Origin: Erysipelotrichaceae bacterium
GTDB lineage: Bacteria; Bacillota_I; Bacilli_A; Erysipelotrichales; Erysipelotrichaceae
DNA length: 58,930 nt
Direction of reading: 5' to 3'
NCBI GenBank assembly: GCA_017473335.1
Contig: JAFULN010000004.1
Location: forward strand, 1-58,930
Shown here: piece by piece, positions 15,729 through 23,731 of the stretch
Position numbering within the stretch: the first letter of the stretch is position 1
Layout: each line of letters opens with the position of its first letter
Made by a program: the position numbers and the translations under genes
Notes under the pieces: model-generated
Databases searched by the model: none
Told to the model about the DNA's origin: nothing
What the model saw: the letters and a program-made list of their open reading frames with translations, nothing else

Positions 15729-17072
15729 ATGAAACAAGTGAAAGAAATACTGATACAGAAGTTAGGGATGAATCTTTGTGCAGATGAATTGTGTGCTCAG
15801 TTGAGTGATTTAATAGAAAATCCTGATTCATTTGAAGAGTATACTGGTCTGATATTAAATGATGAAGCAGATGAAATTTGTGAACTTCTTAATGTTCCTC
15901 ATTTAAAAGGAAAGATTCAGCGTCTTTTAATAGAAACACTAAATCATGAAGTACAGAGTAATCCTTTTGAAAGTACACCTTTAAAATCAATTTCAATGGA
16001 ACAGTCCATTTCAAATCAATACCGATTTGTAGATATTATGCATCGTCACTTTGATGGATATGAAGCATTGGAAGCTGGAGACTATGGATGTGTATTGGGA
16101 TTGGGAAGACCAAGAAGAACTGCTGAAGTAGAAAAGGTTATTGCGGAATATTTTCATGCAGAAGACTGTATTTTAGTAAGAGGTGCAGGAACAGGTGCTA
16201 TACGTGCTATTTTGTTTGGTGCAGTGAAACGTGGAAGCAAAGTATTGATTCATGATGCTTCAATGTATGTCACAACACAGATTTCATTAGAAGGTTTAGG
16301 TGCAGAGTTAATTAGGGCAGATTTCAATGATTTTGAAACGGTAAGAAAAGCAGTTGTATCAGGAGTGGATCTTGTATATATTCAGCGAACTCGTCAACAG
16401 ATGAGTGACAGCTATGATACGATTGAACTGATAGAAAACATTCGTAAGCTGAATAGTGAAGTTTGTATTGTTGTAGATGAAAACTATGCAGTCTTTAAGG
16501 TAGATCAGCTAGGCTGTGAAGCAGGTGCAGATTTATCAACATTCTCATGTTTCAAAGTGATGGGAATTCCTGGTGTAGGATGTGTCGTTGGGAAAAAGAA
16601 GTATATTGATCGATTAAGAGAACATAATTATTCAGGTGGAGGACAGGTTCAGGGTCCTGAGGCAACAGAAATCATGCGTTCTTTGGTGAATGTGCATGTT
16701 TTGCTGGGAGTACAAAATATTGCGGTTGAAGAAATTTGCAGGCGACTGAATGAGAATGAAGTGAATCATGTACGCAAAGCAGTGAAGGCAAACATTGAAG
16801 AAAGAATTCTTTTGGTTCAGCTGGATCTTCCTATTGCGAAACAAGTGATGGAGGAAGCATCCAAACTAGGTGCTCTTCCATATCCAGTGGGTTCAGAAAG
16901 CCGCTTTGAAATGCATACGATGTTCTATCGCGTATCACGCACAATGATGGAAAAACATCCAATCTTTGCGAATTATGTCATTCGTATTAATCCAATGCGT
17001 GCAGGTGCAGATACTGTCTTGCGTATATTGGATGAATCCATTAAAAATGTATTAAAAAATGAAAAGTGCTGA
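15729..17072 (+). CDS. YhfS-like PLP enzyme, copy 2, with N-terminal extension
   Basis: A 447-residue paralogue of the YhfS at 12396. The PLP Lys is K276 in FSCFKVMGIPGVG, and LVRGAGTGAIRAIL, VVDENYAVFKV and RINPMRAGADTV are conserved. The first 80 or so residues are an added acidic, helical module (CADELCAQLSDLIENPDSF...) that copy 1 lacks. I do not recognise this module. Coupled to php copy 2. It ends in a strong terminator shared with the convergent MerR gene. It probably performs the same chemistry on a second substrate. Confidence 0.82.
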   Translation: MKQVKEILIQKLGMNLCADELCAQLSDLIENPDSFEEYTGLILNDEADEICELLNVPHLKGKIQRLLIETLNHEVQSNPFESTPLKSISMEQSISNQYRFVDIMHRHFDGYEALEAGDYGCVLGLGRPRRTAEVEKVIAEYFHAEDCILVRGAGTGAIRAILFGAVKRGSKVLIHDASMYVTTQISLEGLGAELIRADFNDFETVRKAVVSGVDLVYIQRTRQQMSDSYDTIELIENIRKLNSEVCIVVDENYAVFKVDQLGCEAGADLSTFSCFKVMGIPGVGCVVGKKKYIDRLREHNYSGGGQVQGPEATEIMRSLVNVHVLLGVQNIAVEEICRRLNENEVNHVRKAVKANIEERILLVQLDLPIAKQVMEEASKLGALPYPVGSESRFEMHTMFYRVSRTMMEKHPIFANYVIRINPMRAGADTVLRILDESIKNVLKNEKC

Positions 17073-17090
17073 ACTTCAGCACTTTTATTG
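17062..17090. terminator. Bidirectional terminator after the second yhfS-like gene
   Basis: AAAAGTGCTGAA and TTCAGCACTTTT form a 12-bp stem. It overlaps the plus-strand stop and sits just past the convergent MerR gene's stop. Confidence 0.85.
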
Positions 17091-17097
17091 ATATAGA

Positions 17098-17910
17098 CTA
17101 TTTGATTGGGACAATGAGTCTGCAGTGCTGCGTATGTTTTCCATCTTCATGTGAATACTGGAAGACTTCACGATAAAGCTCTCCTTTAGCTTCCAGATTG
17201 TATTTTTTAAGTGTCTGTTTCACGATTTCTGTACAGCTGGTTTGGGCTTCAGGAGTCATTGTGGTATGACGTATAAGAGGTATGATTAAGCAGCGCTGTT
17301 GTGGGATAATATGACAAGGTTTGTCATATGTCAAATGATGTTTTTGCGCTAGATGCAATGGAATGCAGAAACCCCATTGGAATTCAGGTGAGGGATGTGT
17401 GTTGATGTTAGGGATATATTGACTGGAATGAACCATTGGCATCCACTGTACCCACTGTTTCATGATGGAGTACATTTTAGGGTCATGAATGAAATCAAGC
17501 TGGTTTGAATGTGGTAAAAAGACAAAGCTTTCAATATTTTCGATCGTCCAGTCATTTGGAGTCACATTCTTTTTGATCCAGTTATGCATAAGCTCATAAT
17601 CTGAAATCAAAGACTCATAGAAGCTGATTATTTCTTTCATTTCTTCTGCTTTTTCTGAATATAAATCAAGTATTTGTTCAACGTTGTATTCTTTGATGAT
17701 TTTTTGTATTTCTTTTAATGAGAATTCCCAGTTTCTAAGTTTAATGCATTCTAAAACTTCTGAGGCCATTTCAAAAGGGTAATAGCGATATCCTGATTCA
17801 GAAATGGAAGGGGGAATTAGGCCATATTGTTCATAGTGTTTTAAAAACTCAGGTGTTACCCCCAAGTGCTTAGAGAATTCTCCAATTTTATATTGTTTAG
17901 CCACATTCAT
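17098..17910 (-). CDS. MerR family activator with C-terminal effector domain
   Basis: A 270-residue regulator. The N-terminal winged helix begins YKIGEFSKHLGVTPEFLKHYEQYGLI and continues with GYRYYPFEMASEV, the MerR recognition region. A coiled-coil dimer helix spans about residues 75-115. The C-terminal 150 residues look like a GyrI-type ligand-binding domain. It is divergent from the flavoprotein gene at 18028, whose promoter has a 19-bp spacer with a dyad, so it probably activates that gene on binding a small molecule. AAGGAG is three bases before the ATG, which is tight; GTG at 17904 is an alternative start. Confidence 0.85.
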   Translation of the reverse strand: MNVAKQYKIGEFSKHLGVTPEFLKHYEQYGLIPPSISESGYRYYPFEMASEVLECIKLRNWEFSLKEIQKIIKEYNVEQILDLYSEKAEEMKEIISFYESLISDYELMHNWIKKNVTPNDWTIENIESFVFLPHSNQLDFIHDPKMYSIMKQWVQWMPMVHSSQYIPNINTHPSPEFQWGFCIPLHLAQKHHLTYDKPCHIIPQQRCLIIPLIRHTTMTPEAQTSCTEIVKQTLKKYNLEAKGELYREVFQYSHEDGKHTQHCRLIVPIK

Positions 17911-17967
17911 CAGCTCCTTGTAGAGTTATTTTATCATAAAACTCGTTAATTTTTTCACATAAAATGA

Positions 17968-17998
17968 TTGACTTGATGGTTACCCTCAGATTTAAAAT
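17968..17998 (+). promoter_or_regulatory. MerR-type promoter with 19-bp spacer before the Tat flavoprotein
   Basis: TTGACT at 17968-17973 and TAAAAT at 17993-17998 are 19 bases apart. The spacer holds TGATGG-TTA-CCCTCA, an inverted repeat with one mismatch. Overlong spacers with a central dyad are the hallmark of promoters activated by MerR-family DNA twisting. Confidence 0.72.
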
Positions 17999-18027
17999 AT
18001 GTTTTAAAGTAAAGGAGGAAACAAATT

Positions 18028-19740
18028 ATGGCAAACACAAAGAGTATTTCTCGTCGTGAGTTCTTAAAGGGCAGTGCTGCTGGTGCATTAGGCGTTGCGG
18101 CAATGGGTCTTTTAGGGGCATGCGCAGATACTTCTACTACTCCAACTGCTACACCTACTCCAACACCAGAAACTGTTGAACCTGCAAGTGATGTTCCTGC
18201 ATGGCTGGGTGTTGAACCTGAAACTGGTGCAGTTGCAGAAACCATCGAAACCGAAGTTCTTGTTATTGGATCTGGTACTGCTGGATGGCCTGCAGCATTG
18301 ACTGCAGCTGAAAATGGTGCAAAGGTTCTGATGATTGAACGCTATGGTTATCTAAATACACCAAAGGATGACATCGGTGCAATCAACTCTAAACTGCAGC
18401 AGGAAACTGAAAAGGAATTCCCATATCTGGCTATCGATAAGATGCAGCTTTTGAAAGATGCAGTTCGTTATGCGAATGGATATGTTGATTCTGATTTGAT
18501 TAAGCTGTGGATGGATGAATCAGGTGAAGCTGTTGACTGGTACACAAGCGTACTGGAAAGAAAAGGCGATTTCAAAATGTGGCATGAAGGCGGCATCGGA
18601 AACTACAATGGTGGTGGACGTGATGCAGCTTATGCAACAGGACACAGCCCTCAGCAGCTGGGTGAAAGAGACAAGGCAACAGTTCTGAGAGAATATGGTG
18701 AAGAACTGGGTGTTGAATTCATGCTGGAAACAACACTGGTAAAACTGGTGAAGACAGATGGTCGTGTAACTGGTATTATCGCTGAAAGCAAAGAAAAGGG
18801 CACAATCCAGATCAATGCTTCTAAGGGTGTTATCGTATGTACTGGTGGATACACAGGTAATGCTGAAATGCTGAAGGCTCTTCAGCCAGAAACAGTACGT
18901 GTAAGTGCTACTGGTATCGCACTGACTTCTGCTGACAATGGTTCAGGTATCAAGGCTGCTCTGTGGGCAGGTGCTGATATGGACCAGGTACATGGTACTT
19001 GCAGCTTTAACCGTGCTGCAGTAGACCCTAAGACTGGTAAGGGTGGAGATAAGGGTCAGTGGTACTGGTTCGGTGAACAGCCATTCATGAAAGTTAACCT
19101 GAATGGTGTTCGTTTCTGTAATGAATCTGGACCATATGACTATATGCTGCACAGTACAAGCATGCAGCCAGGTTCAGTATACTGCCACATCTATGATGCA
19201 AATGCAAAGGCACATGCAGAACAGATGCAGATGGTAGGATGCTGCCGTCTTTTCCCATTCGATAATGGTGCACCAATGAACATTCCATTTGATGCAGTGT
19301 GGGGTGGTATGAATCAGGGATTAATTGACAGCGGTCATATCGTTGTTGCAGATACTCTGGAAGAACTAGCTGAAGGTCTGAATATTCCTGTAGAACCATT
19401 CCTGGAACAGGTTAAGCGTTACAACACTTATGCTGCAACAGGTGTTGATGAAGAATATGGTAAGGTTGCTTATCGTATTACTCCAATTGATACTGCTCCA
19501 TTCTATGGTGTAAGAACATGCGCATGGCTGCTGTCTACACTGGATGGTATCCGTATCAACAAGAATATGAATGCAATCGATGCTGATCATAATCCAATTC
19601 CTGGACTGTATGTATGCGGCGATGCTTCTGGTGGATTCTTCGGAAATACATATTTCAACCTGGTAACTGGTATGGCAGCTGGACGTTCAGTAACATTTGG
19701 ACGCCGTGCAGGTCGTATTGCAGCTACTGAAGCTCTGTAA
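18028..19740 (+). CDS. Tat-exported lipoprotein flavoprotein reductase, fumarate reductase-like
   Basis: A 570-residue FAD-dependent reductase of the fumarate/urocanate reductase family. The N-terminus carries a twin-arginine motif (SRREFLKG), a hydrophobic segment and a lipobox ending LLGAC, then a Thr/Pro linker. It is therefore exported folded and probably lipid-anchored outside. The FAD-binding motif is VLVIGSGTAGWPAALTA near residue 75, and the C-terminal flavin contact is GLYVCGDASGGFFGNTYFN. No FMN-binding domain is present, so electrons must come from a partner. The acceptor is unknown. Under the divergent MerR-type promoter. Confidence 0.85.
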   Translation: MANTKSISRREFLKGSAAGALGVAAMGLLGACADTSTTPTATPTPTPETVEPASDVPAWLGVEPETGAVAETIETEVLVIGSGTAGWPAALTAAENGAKVLMIERYGYLNTPKDDIGAINSKLQQETEKEFPYLAIDKMQLLKDAVRYANGYVDSDLIKLWMDESGEAVDWYTSVLERKGDFKMWHEGGIGNYNGGGRDAAYATGHSPQQLGERDKATVLREYGEELGVEFMLETTLVKLVKTDGRVTGIIAESKEKGTIQINASKGVIVCTGGYTGNAEMLKALQPETVRVSATGIALTSADNGSGIKAALWAGADMDQVHGTCSFNRAAVDPKTGKGGDKGQWYWFGEQPFMKVNLNGVRFCNESGPYDYMLHSTSMQPGSVYCHIYDANAKAHAEQMQMVGCCRLFPFDNGAPMNIPFDAVWGGMNQGLIDSGHIVVADTLEELAEGLNIPVEPFLEQVKRYNTYAATGVDEEYGKVAYRITPIDTAPFYGVRTCAWLLSTLDGIRINKNMNAIDADHNPIPGLYVCGDASGGFFGNTYFNLVTGMAAGRSVTFGRRAGRIAATEAL

Positions 19741-19753
19741 GATAAAGAAATTT

Positions 19754-19785
19754 AGGCTCTGTCACTTTGTGGCAGAGTCTTTATG
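19754..19785 (+). terminator. Hairpin after the Tat flavoprotein gene
   Basis: AGGCTCTGTCAC and GTGGCAGAGTCT make a 12-bp stem (with G-U pairs) and a 3-nt loop, followed by TTATGTT. A TATAAT at 19787-19792 follows, so the next gene can have its own start. Confidence 0.6.
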
Positions 19786-19816
19786 TTATAATAAAGAAAA
19801 AGCAGGAGGAAATACT

Positions 19817-20854
19817 ATGGAATTAAATATTCAGCCTTTGATTGATCATGCAGTCGAAATTATAAAATCACATAAAGTAACAGAGCAGCCAGGTGCTTAT
19901 GCCAGATGGATCTGGCAGAATGAACAGGAAAATCGTGAGTTGGGCATCAATGAGTATGGATGTGCTGATGCAGCCAACATTTTGTATATGATTGGAAAGT
20001 TTCCAAGTGAAGCGGATGAACGTGCTGGATGGGTAAAGACACTGCAGTCTTTTCAAAATGAGGAGACTGGTTTGTTTCATGAAGTGACTCATCACACATT
20101 TCATACAACTGCTCATGTCATTGCAGCACTGGAACTGTTTGAGAAAAAAGCACTTTATCCTTTAAAAGGAATGGCACATTGTTTAAGCAAAGAAGGTCTT
20201 TATCATCTTTTGGATAATTTAGACTGGCACGATAATCCTTGGACTGCTTCACATGAAGGAGCAGGGATTTATGCTGCGGTCATATTAAATAAAGAAGCAA
20301 GTCCACAATGGCAAAGATGGTACTTTGAATGGCTGTATGATCAGATGTGTCCAGAGACTGGATTCTGGAGAAAGGGCGATGTGCGCCCGATTATGAATGC
20401 GGATTCTTTTGCGGGGGTTCGTAAAGCTCCATCTGTATTTCCATATCTTGCAGGAAGTTTTCATTACTTGTTTAACCATGAATATGCACACATGCCAATT
20501 CGTTATCCTGAAAAGATGATTGATACTTGTCTTGAAATCTATAAAACAAAATCATGGGAACGCTTGGGTCGTGCAATTTCATTTGCGGAGATTGACTGGA
20601 CATACTGTATTACACGTTCTGTGCGTCAGTGTCATTATCGCTATGAGGAATGCAAGGATATAGTTCGTGAATTTGCGAAAGACTATATTGAATGGCTTTT
20701 GTCTTTGGACTATAAAACGCATGATGGTTTAAATGATATGCATACTTTGTTTGGGTGCATTTGTGCATTGGCTGAGCTGCAGTCATTTTTGCCTGGAGAA
20801 ATCATCAGTGATGTTCCTTTGAAGCTTGTCTTGGATAGAAGACCATTTATTTGA
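19817..20854 (+). CDS. Unrecognised alpha-helical protein
   Basis: A 345-residue soluble protein rich in aromatic residues and His, without signal peptide or membrane helices. Repeated segments of the type WVKTLQSFQNEETGLFHEVTHHTFHTTAHVIAAL and LYDQMCPETGFWRKGD recall (alpha/alpha)6 barrels of terpene cyclase/prenyltransferase or glycosidase type, in which each repeat ends in a G-F/W turn. I cannot place it in a named family. AGGAGG precedes the ATG at 19817 by about nine bases. It lies between the exported reductase and the Ugp-like importer. A carbohydrate- or lipid-active role is only a guess. Confidence 0.6.
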   Translation: MELNIQPLIDHAVEIIKSHKVTEQPGAYARWIWQNEQENRELGINEYGCADAANILYMIGKFPSEADERAGWVKTLQSFQNEETGLFHEVTHHTFHTTAHVIAALELFEKKALYPLKGMAHCLSKEGLYHLLDNLDWHDNPWTASHEGAGIYAAVILNKEASPQWQRWYFEWLYDQMCPETGFWRKGDVRPIMNADSFAGVRKAPSVFPYLAGSFHYLFNHEYAHMPIRYPEKMIDTCLEIYKTKSWERLGRAISFAEIDWTYCITRSVRQCHYRYEECKDIVREFAKDYIEWLLSLDYKTHDGLNDMHTLFGCICALAELQSFLPGEIISDVPLKLVLDRRPFI

Positions 20855-20927
20855 TGGATTTGTTATAAAAAATATATACAATTCTTGAAGTTTGCATTGA
20901 ATTTACAAAGAGTTAAAAAATGACTAC

Positions 20928-20956
20928 TTCAAATCAGAAATGAAATGGTTTATAAT
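20928..20956 (+). promoter_or_regulatory. Promoter of the Ugp-like ABC operon
   Basis: TTCAAA at 20928-20933 and TATAAT at 20951-20956 are 17 bases apart, 47 bases before the binding-protein ATG. A small hairpin (ACGC with GCGT) lies in the leader. Confidence 0.55.
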
Positions 20957-21002
20957 ATACACATGAAAACGCGAAAAGCGTAAGGGAAAGGAAAGACTCA
21001 AA

Positions 21003-22283
21003 ATGAAAAAGTTATTCAAACTTGTTCTGGCTCTGATGTTAGTACTGGGTATGGCAGCATGCGGTTCTAGCAACGGTGGTACAGACACTCCTGCTGATGA
21101 CGAACCCAAGGAAGTAAAATTCGCTATCTGGCACACATTCACAAAGGCACAGGAAACTATGCTGCAGGACTTCGCTGCAGAATACATGGCTGCTCATGAA
21201 GGCGTTACAATTGACGTTGTTGGTGGTTATGATTATTCTACATTCGAAGGTACTGTATCTGACGCTGTAACTAATGGTGTTGGACCTCAGTTGATTTTCA
21301 ACTATACTTCTTTCGCTAAGAACTTTGATGGTTATGACATGCTTCTTCCTTTGGAAGAATACTGGGATTTCAAATTGTCTGATGTAACTTCTGCAAACTA
21401 TGTAGAAGAAGCTAGCGCATTTGATGATGGTAAGGTTTATGCTGCTCCTATGCAGACTACTGGACCTCTGCTGTTTGTCAACAAGACAATTTATGATGAA
21501 CTTGGTCTGTCTCTGCCTAGAACTTGGGATGAATTAAAAGCTAATTCTAAGAAGATCTATGAAGAAAAGAATATCGTTGGTTTCGCAGTTGACTCTGCAA
21601 CTGACTTTGCTCAGATGTTGATTCTTCAGACTCATGATGGTCAGTATGTTGATCTTGCAAACAAGAAAGTTGTTTGGAACGATGAAGCTCTGACTCAGTG
21701 GGTTGAATGGTGGGCAGAAGGTGTTCGTGAAGGTTATTTCCAGCTGAAGGCTCAGTCTGCTGATGGATATAACTCAGGCGACATCAACTCTGGTATCCTG
21801 GCTTCTTACATTGGTTCTTCTGCTGGTCTGCCATATCTGGGTGGACAGGGTGCTGATGCTACTTGGGAACTGGCAGTTACTACTGTTCCTGTAATCGATG
21901 AAAACTCTGTAGAAGTTGTTAACTGGAACCGTTCAGCTATCGGTTTCAAGACTGGTGATGAAGCTACTGATGCAGCAATTGCTGATTTCGTAGCATACCT
22001 GATTGAACAGAATGGCCGCTGGGTACAGATTCTGAACGCTTACTCTCCTTACTACAAAGTACAGGAAAATGCTGATTACCAGGCATTTGTTGCTAACGAT
22101 TTGGCTCTGACTGCTCTGGGTGGACAGCTGGTAAATGGTATCGTTCCTCCTACATTCTCTGGTGCTAACCAGGTTCGTACAGAACTTGACACTATGATGA
22201 AGGGTGTCCTGAATGAAGGATGGACTGCTGAAGCAGCAGTTAATACAGCAGCAACTAACGCTGAAGCTGCAATGAACGAATAA
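21003..22283 (+). CDS. ABC transporter solute-binding lipoprotein, Ugp/sugar type
   Basis: A 426-residue cluster B extracellular binding protein. A signal peptide and lipobox (LGMAAC) end at Cys 20, then a Gly/Asp linker. VKFAIWHTFTKAQETMLQDF opens the mature fold, as in UgpB and other sugar-type binding proteins. The ligand cannot be read from sequence; the operon's phosphodiesterase suggests a phosphodiester such as a glycerophosphodiester. First gene of a five-gene operon. Codon bias is strong (high expression), consistent with a binding protein. An attenuator hairpin follows the stop, which would favour this cistron over the permeases. Confidence 0.85.
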   Translation: MKKLFKLVLALMLVLGMAACGSSNGGTDTPADDEPKEVKFAIWHTFTKAQETMLQDFAAEYMAAHEGVTIDVVGGYDYSTFEGTVSDAVTNGVGPQLIFNYTSFAKNFDGYDMLLPLEEYWDFKLSDVTSANYVEEASAFDDGKVYAAPMQTTGPLLFVNKTIYDELGLSLPRTWDELKANSKKIYEEKNIVGFAVDSATDFAQMLILQTHDGQYVDLANKKVVWNDEALTQWVEWWAEGVREGYFQLKAQSADGYNSGDINSGILASYIGSSAGLPYLGGQGADATWELAVTTVPVIDENSVEVVNWNRSAIGFKTGDEATDAAIADFVAYLIEQNGRWVQILNAYSPYYKVQENADYQAFVANDLALTALGGQLVNGIVPPTFSGANQVRTELDTMMKGVLNEGWTAEAAVNTAATNAEAAMNE

Positions 22284-22297
22284 GTCAAGCAATTTGA

Positions 22298-22331
22298 AAA
22301 GGGCTGAGGGTTATTCCTTCAGTCCTTTTTC
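22298..22331 (+). terminator. Attenuator hairpin after the binding-protein gene
   Basis: AAAGGGCTGAGGG pairs with CCTTCAGTCCTTT (G-U pairs allowed) and is followed by TTCC. Such partial terminators commonly set high binding-protein to permease ratios. Confidence 0.6.
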
Positions 22332-22356
22332 CTCAATTGTTTGAATTTTATTTTCT

Positions 22357-22380
22357 GTGTTTGAAATGGGCTTCGAACAC
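22357..22380. repeat. Inverted repeat upstream of the phosphodiesterase gene
   Basis: GTGTTTGAA and TTCGAACAC form a 9-bp stem (one G-U) with a 6-nt loop. No T-tract follows. It could be an operator or an RNA processing structure in the leader. Confidence 0.35.
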
Positions 22381-22423
22381 AAAAAATAAAGAAGAAAGTA
22401 GAGTTTGCGAAAGGAGAACTATC

Positions 22424-23716
22424 ATGAGTAAACTTCTGGTATTCTGTCTGGATGCGCTGTGCACATGTGATATTGAATATATGAAGACTCTTTCTAACTT
22501 CAAGAAAATTATTGAAGAAGGAAGTTATATCAAACATGTTGAACCGGTTTATCCATCACTTACTTATCCATGCCATTGTTCTATCTTGACAGGAAGAACA
22601 GTAAAAGGACATGGTATTCCGCATAATGAAATGGTGGATGTAGAAGATCCTCATGCACCGTGGTATTCACTTAGATCACAGATTCAGTGCCGTACACTGA
22701 TGGATGTGGCTCATGAATACGGTAAGAAAACATGTTCATTAACATGGCCTGTATCTGGTGGTGCTGACATTGACTACAATATGCCAATGATTGTTCCTAT
22801 TGATTATCAGGGAGATAATCCTTATCAGTTCTATGTGAACAATGCAACACAGGAAATTCTGGATCGCTATTTTTGGAAGTATGAATATCTTCTGACTGGT
22901 GAAAAGCGTTCTTTGGATGAATTTACAATGGAACTGGCAATTGATATTTTGGAAGATTATGGCCAGCCTGATATCATGCTGGTAAAGATGTGTGATTTGG
23001 ATAGCGCAAAGCATCGTAATGGTATTCAGAATGAAGTGGTCAACAAGCAGCTGAGAAAGCACAATGAAGAGTTGGGAAGACTTTTAAAAGCTCTTGAAAA
23101 GTTTGGTGATTTGGAAGATACAAATATTGTTATTTTGGGTGACCATGGACAGAGTGATGCGGTGCAGAATATCAATTTCAACCTGCTTTTGAAAGAAAAT
23201 GGATTCATTACAACAGATGAAAACAATAATTTGGTGGATTGGGAAGCTTATTGTCATTCAGCTTCTATGTCTGCATGGATTGAATTGAAAGATAAGAATG
23301 ATGAAAAGCTGAAAAAGCGTGTGTATGACTTCCTGCTTTCATGCAAGGAAAGACCTGAACTGAATATTGGTTATGTCTTTACGAAAGAGGAAGTTGAAGA
23401 ACAGTTTGGTTTAGTGAATGAACATATTGACTTTGTCATTGAAGGTAAGGAAACAATGAACTTTGACAGTACTTTGGCTGGAAAAGATTTGTTTGAAGAA
23501 TACCTGAAGCCTGGATGGAGTCATACTCTGGCATCACATGGCTATCTACCATTCCAGAATGAAACAACAACATTCATCGCCTGGGGCAAAAACATAAAAA
23601 AGGGAGTCGTTGTAGAACGAGGCTCTATGTTGAATGAAGCGTCAACGATGGCTGCAATGCTCGGTATGGAAATGAATGATACTGAGGGTACACCTTGGGT
23701 TGAAATATTAAAATAA
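22424..23716 (+). CDS. Type I phosphodiesterase / nucleotide pyrophosphatase family enzyme
   Basis: A 430-residue metal-dependent hydrolase of the alkaline phosphatase superfamily, NPP branch. The N-terminal Asp is in VFCLDAL, the nucleophile region is PSLTYPCHCSILTGR, and metal ligands are in ILGDHGQSDA and near SHTLASHGYLP. There is no signal peptide or membrane helix, so it acts in the cytoplasm. AAAGGAG precedes the ATG. It sits between the binding-protein and ATPase genes, so it probably cleaves the imported phosphodiester after uptake. Exact substrate unknown. Confidence 0.85.
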   Translation: MSKLLVFCLDALCTCDIEYMKTLSNFKKIIEEGSYIKHVEPVYPSLTYPCHCSILTGRTVKGHGIPHNEMVDVEDPHAPWYSLRSQIQCRTLMDVAHEYGKKTCSLTWPVSGGADIDYNMPMIVPIDYQGDNPYQFYVNNATQEILDRYFWKYEYLLTGEKRSLDEFTMELAIDILEDYGQPDIMLVKMCDLDSAKHRNGIQNEVVNKQLRKHNEELGRLLKALEKFGDLEDTNIVILGDHGQSDAVQNINFNLLLKENGFITTDENNNLVDWEAYCHSASMSAWIELKDKNDEKLKKRVYDFLLSCKERPELNIGYVFTKEEVEEQFGLVNEHIDFVIEGKETMNFDSTLAGKDLFEEYLKPGWSHTLASHGYLPFQNETTTFIAWGKNIKKGVVVERGSMLNEASTMAAMLGMEMNDTEGTPWVEILK

Positions 23717-23731
23717 AAGGGGAGATTTCTT

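Noticed and set aside
19697-19816. An upstream in-frame extension of the orphan helical gene
   Set aside because: The region contains the preceding gene's end, a hairpin and a -10 box; AGGAGG supports the ATG at 19817.
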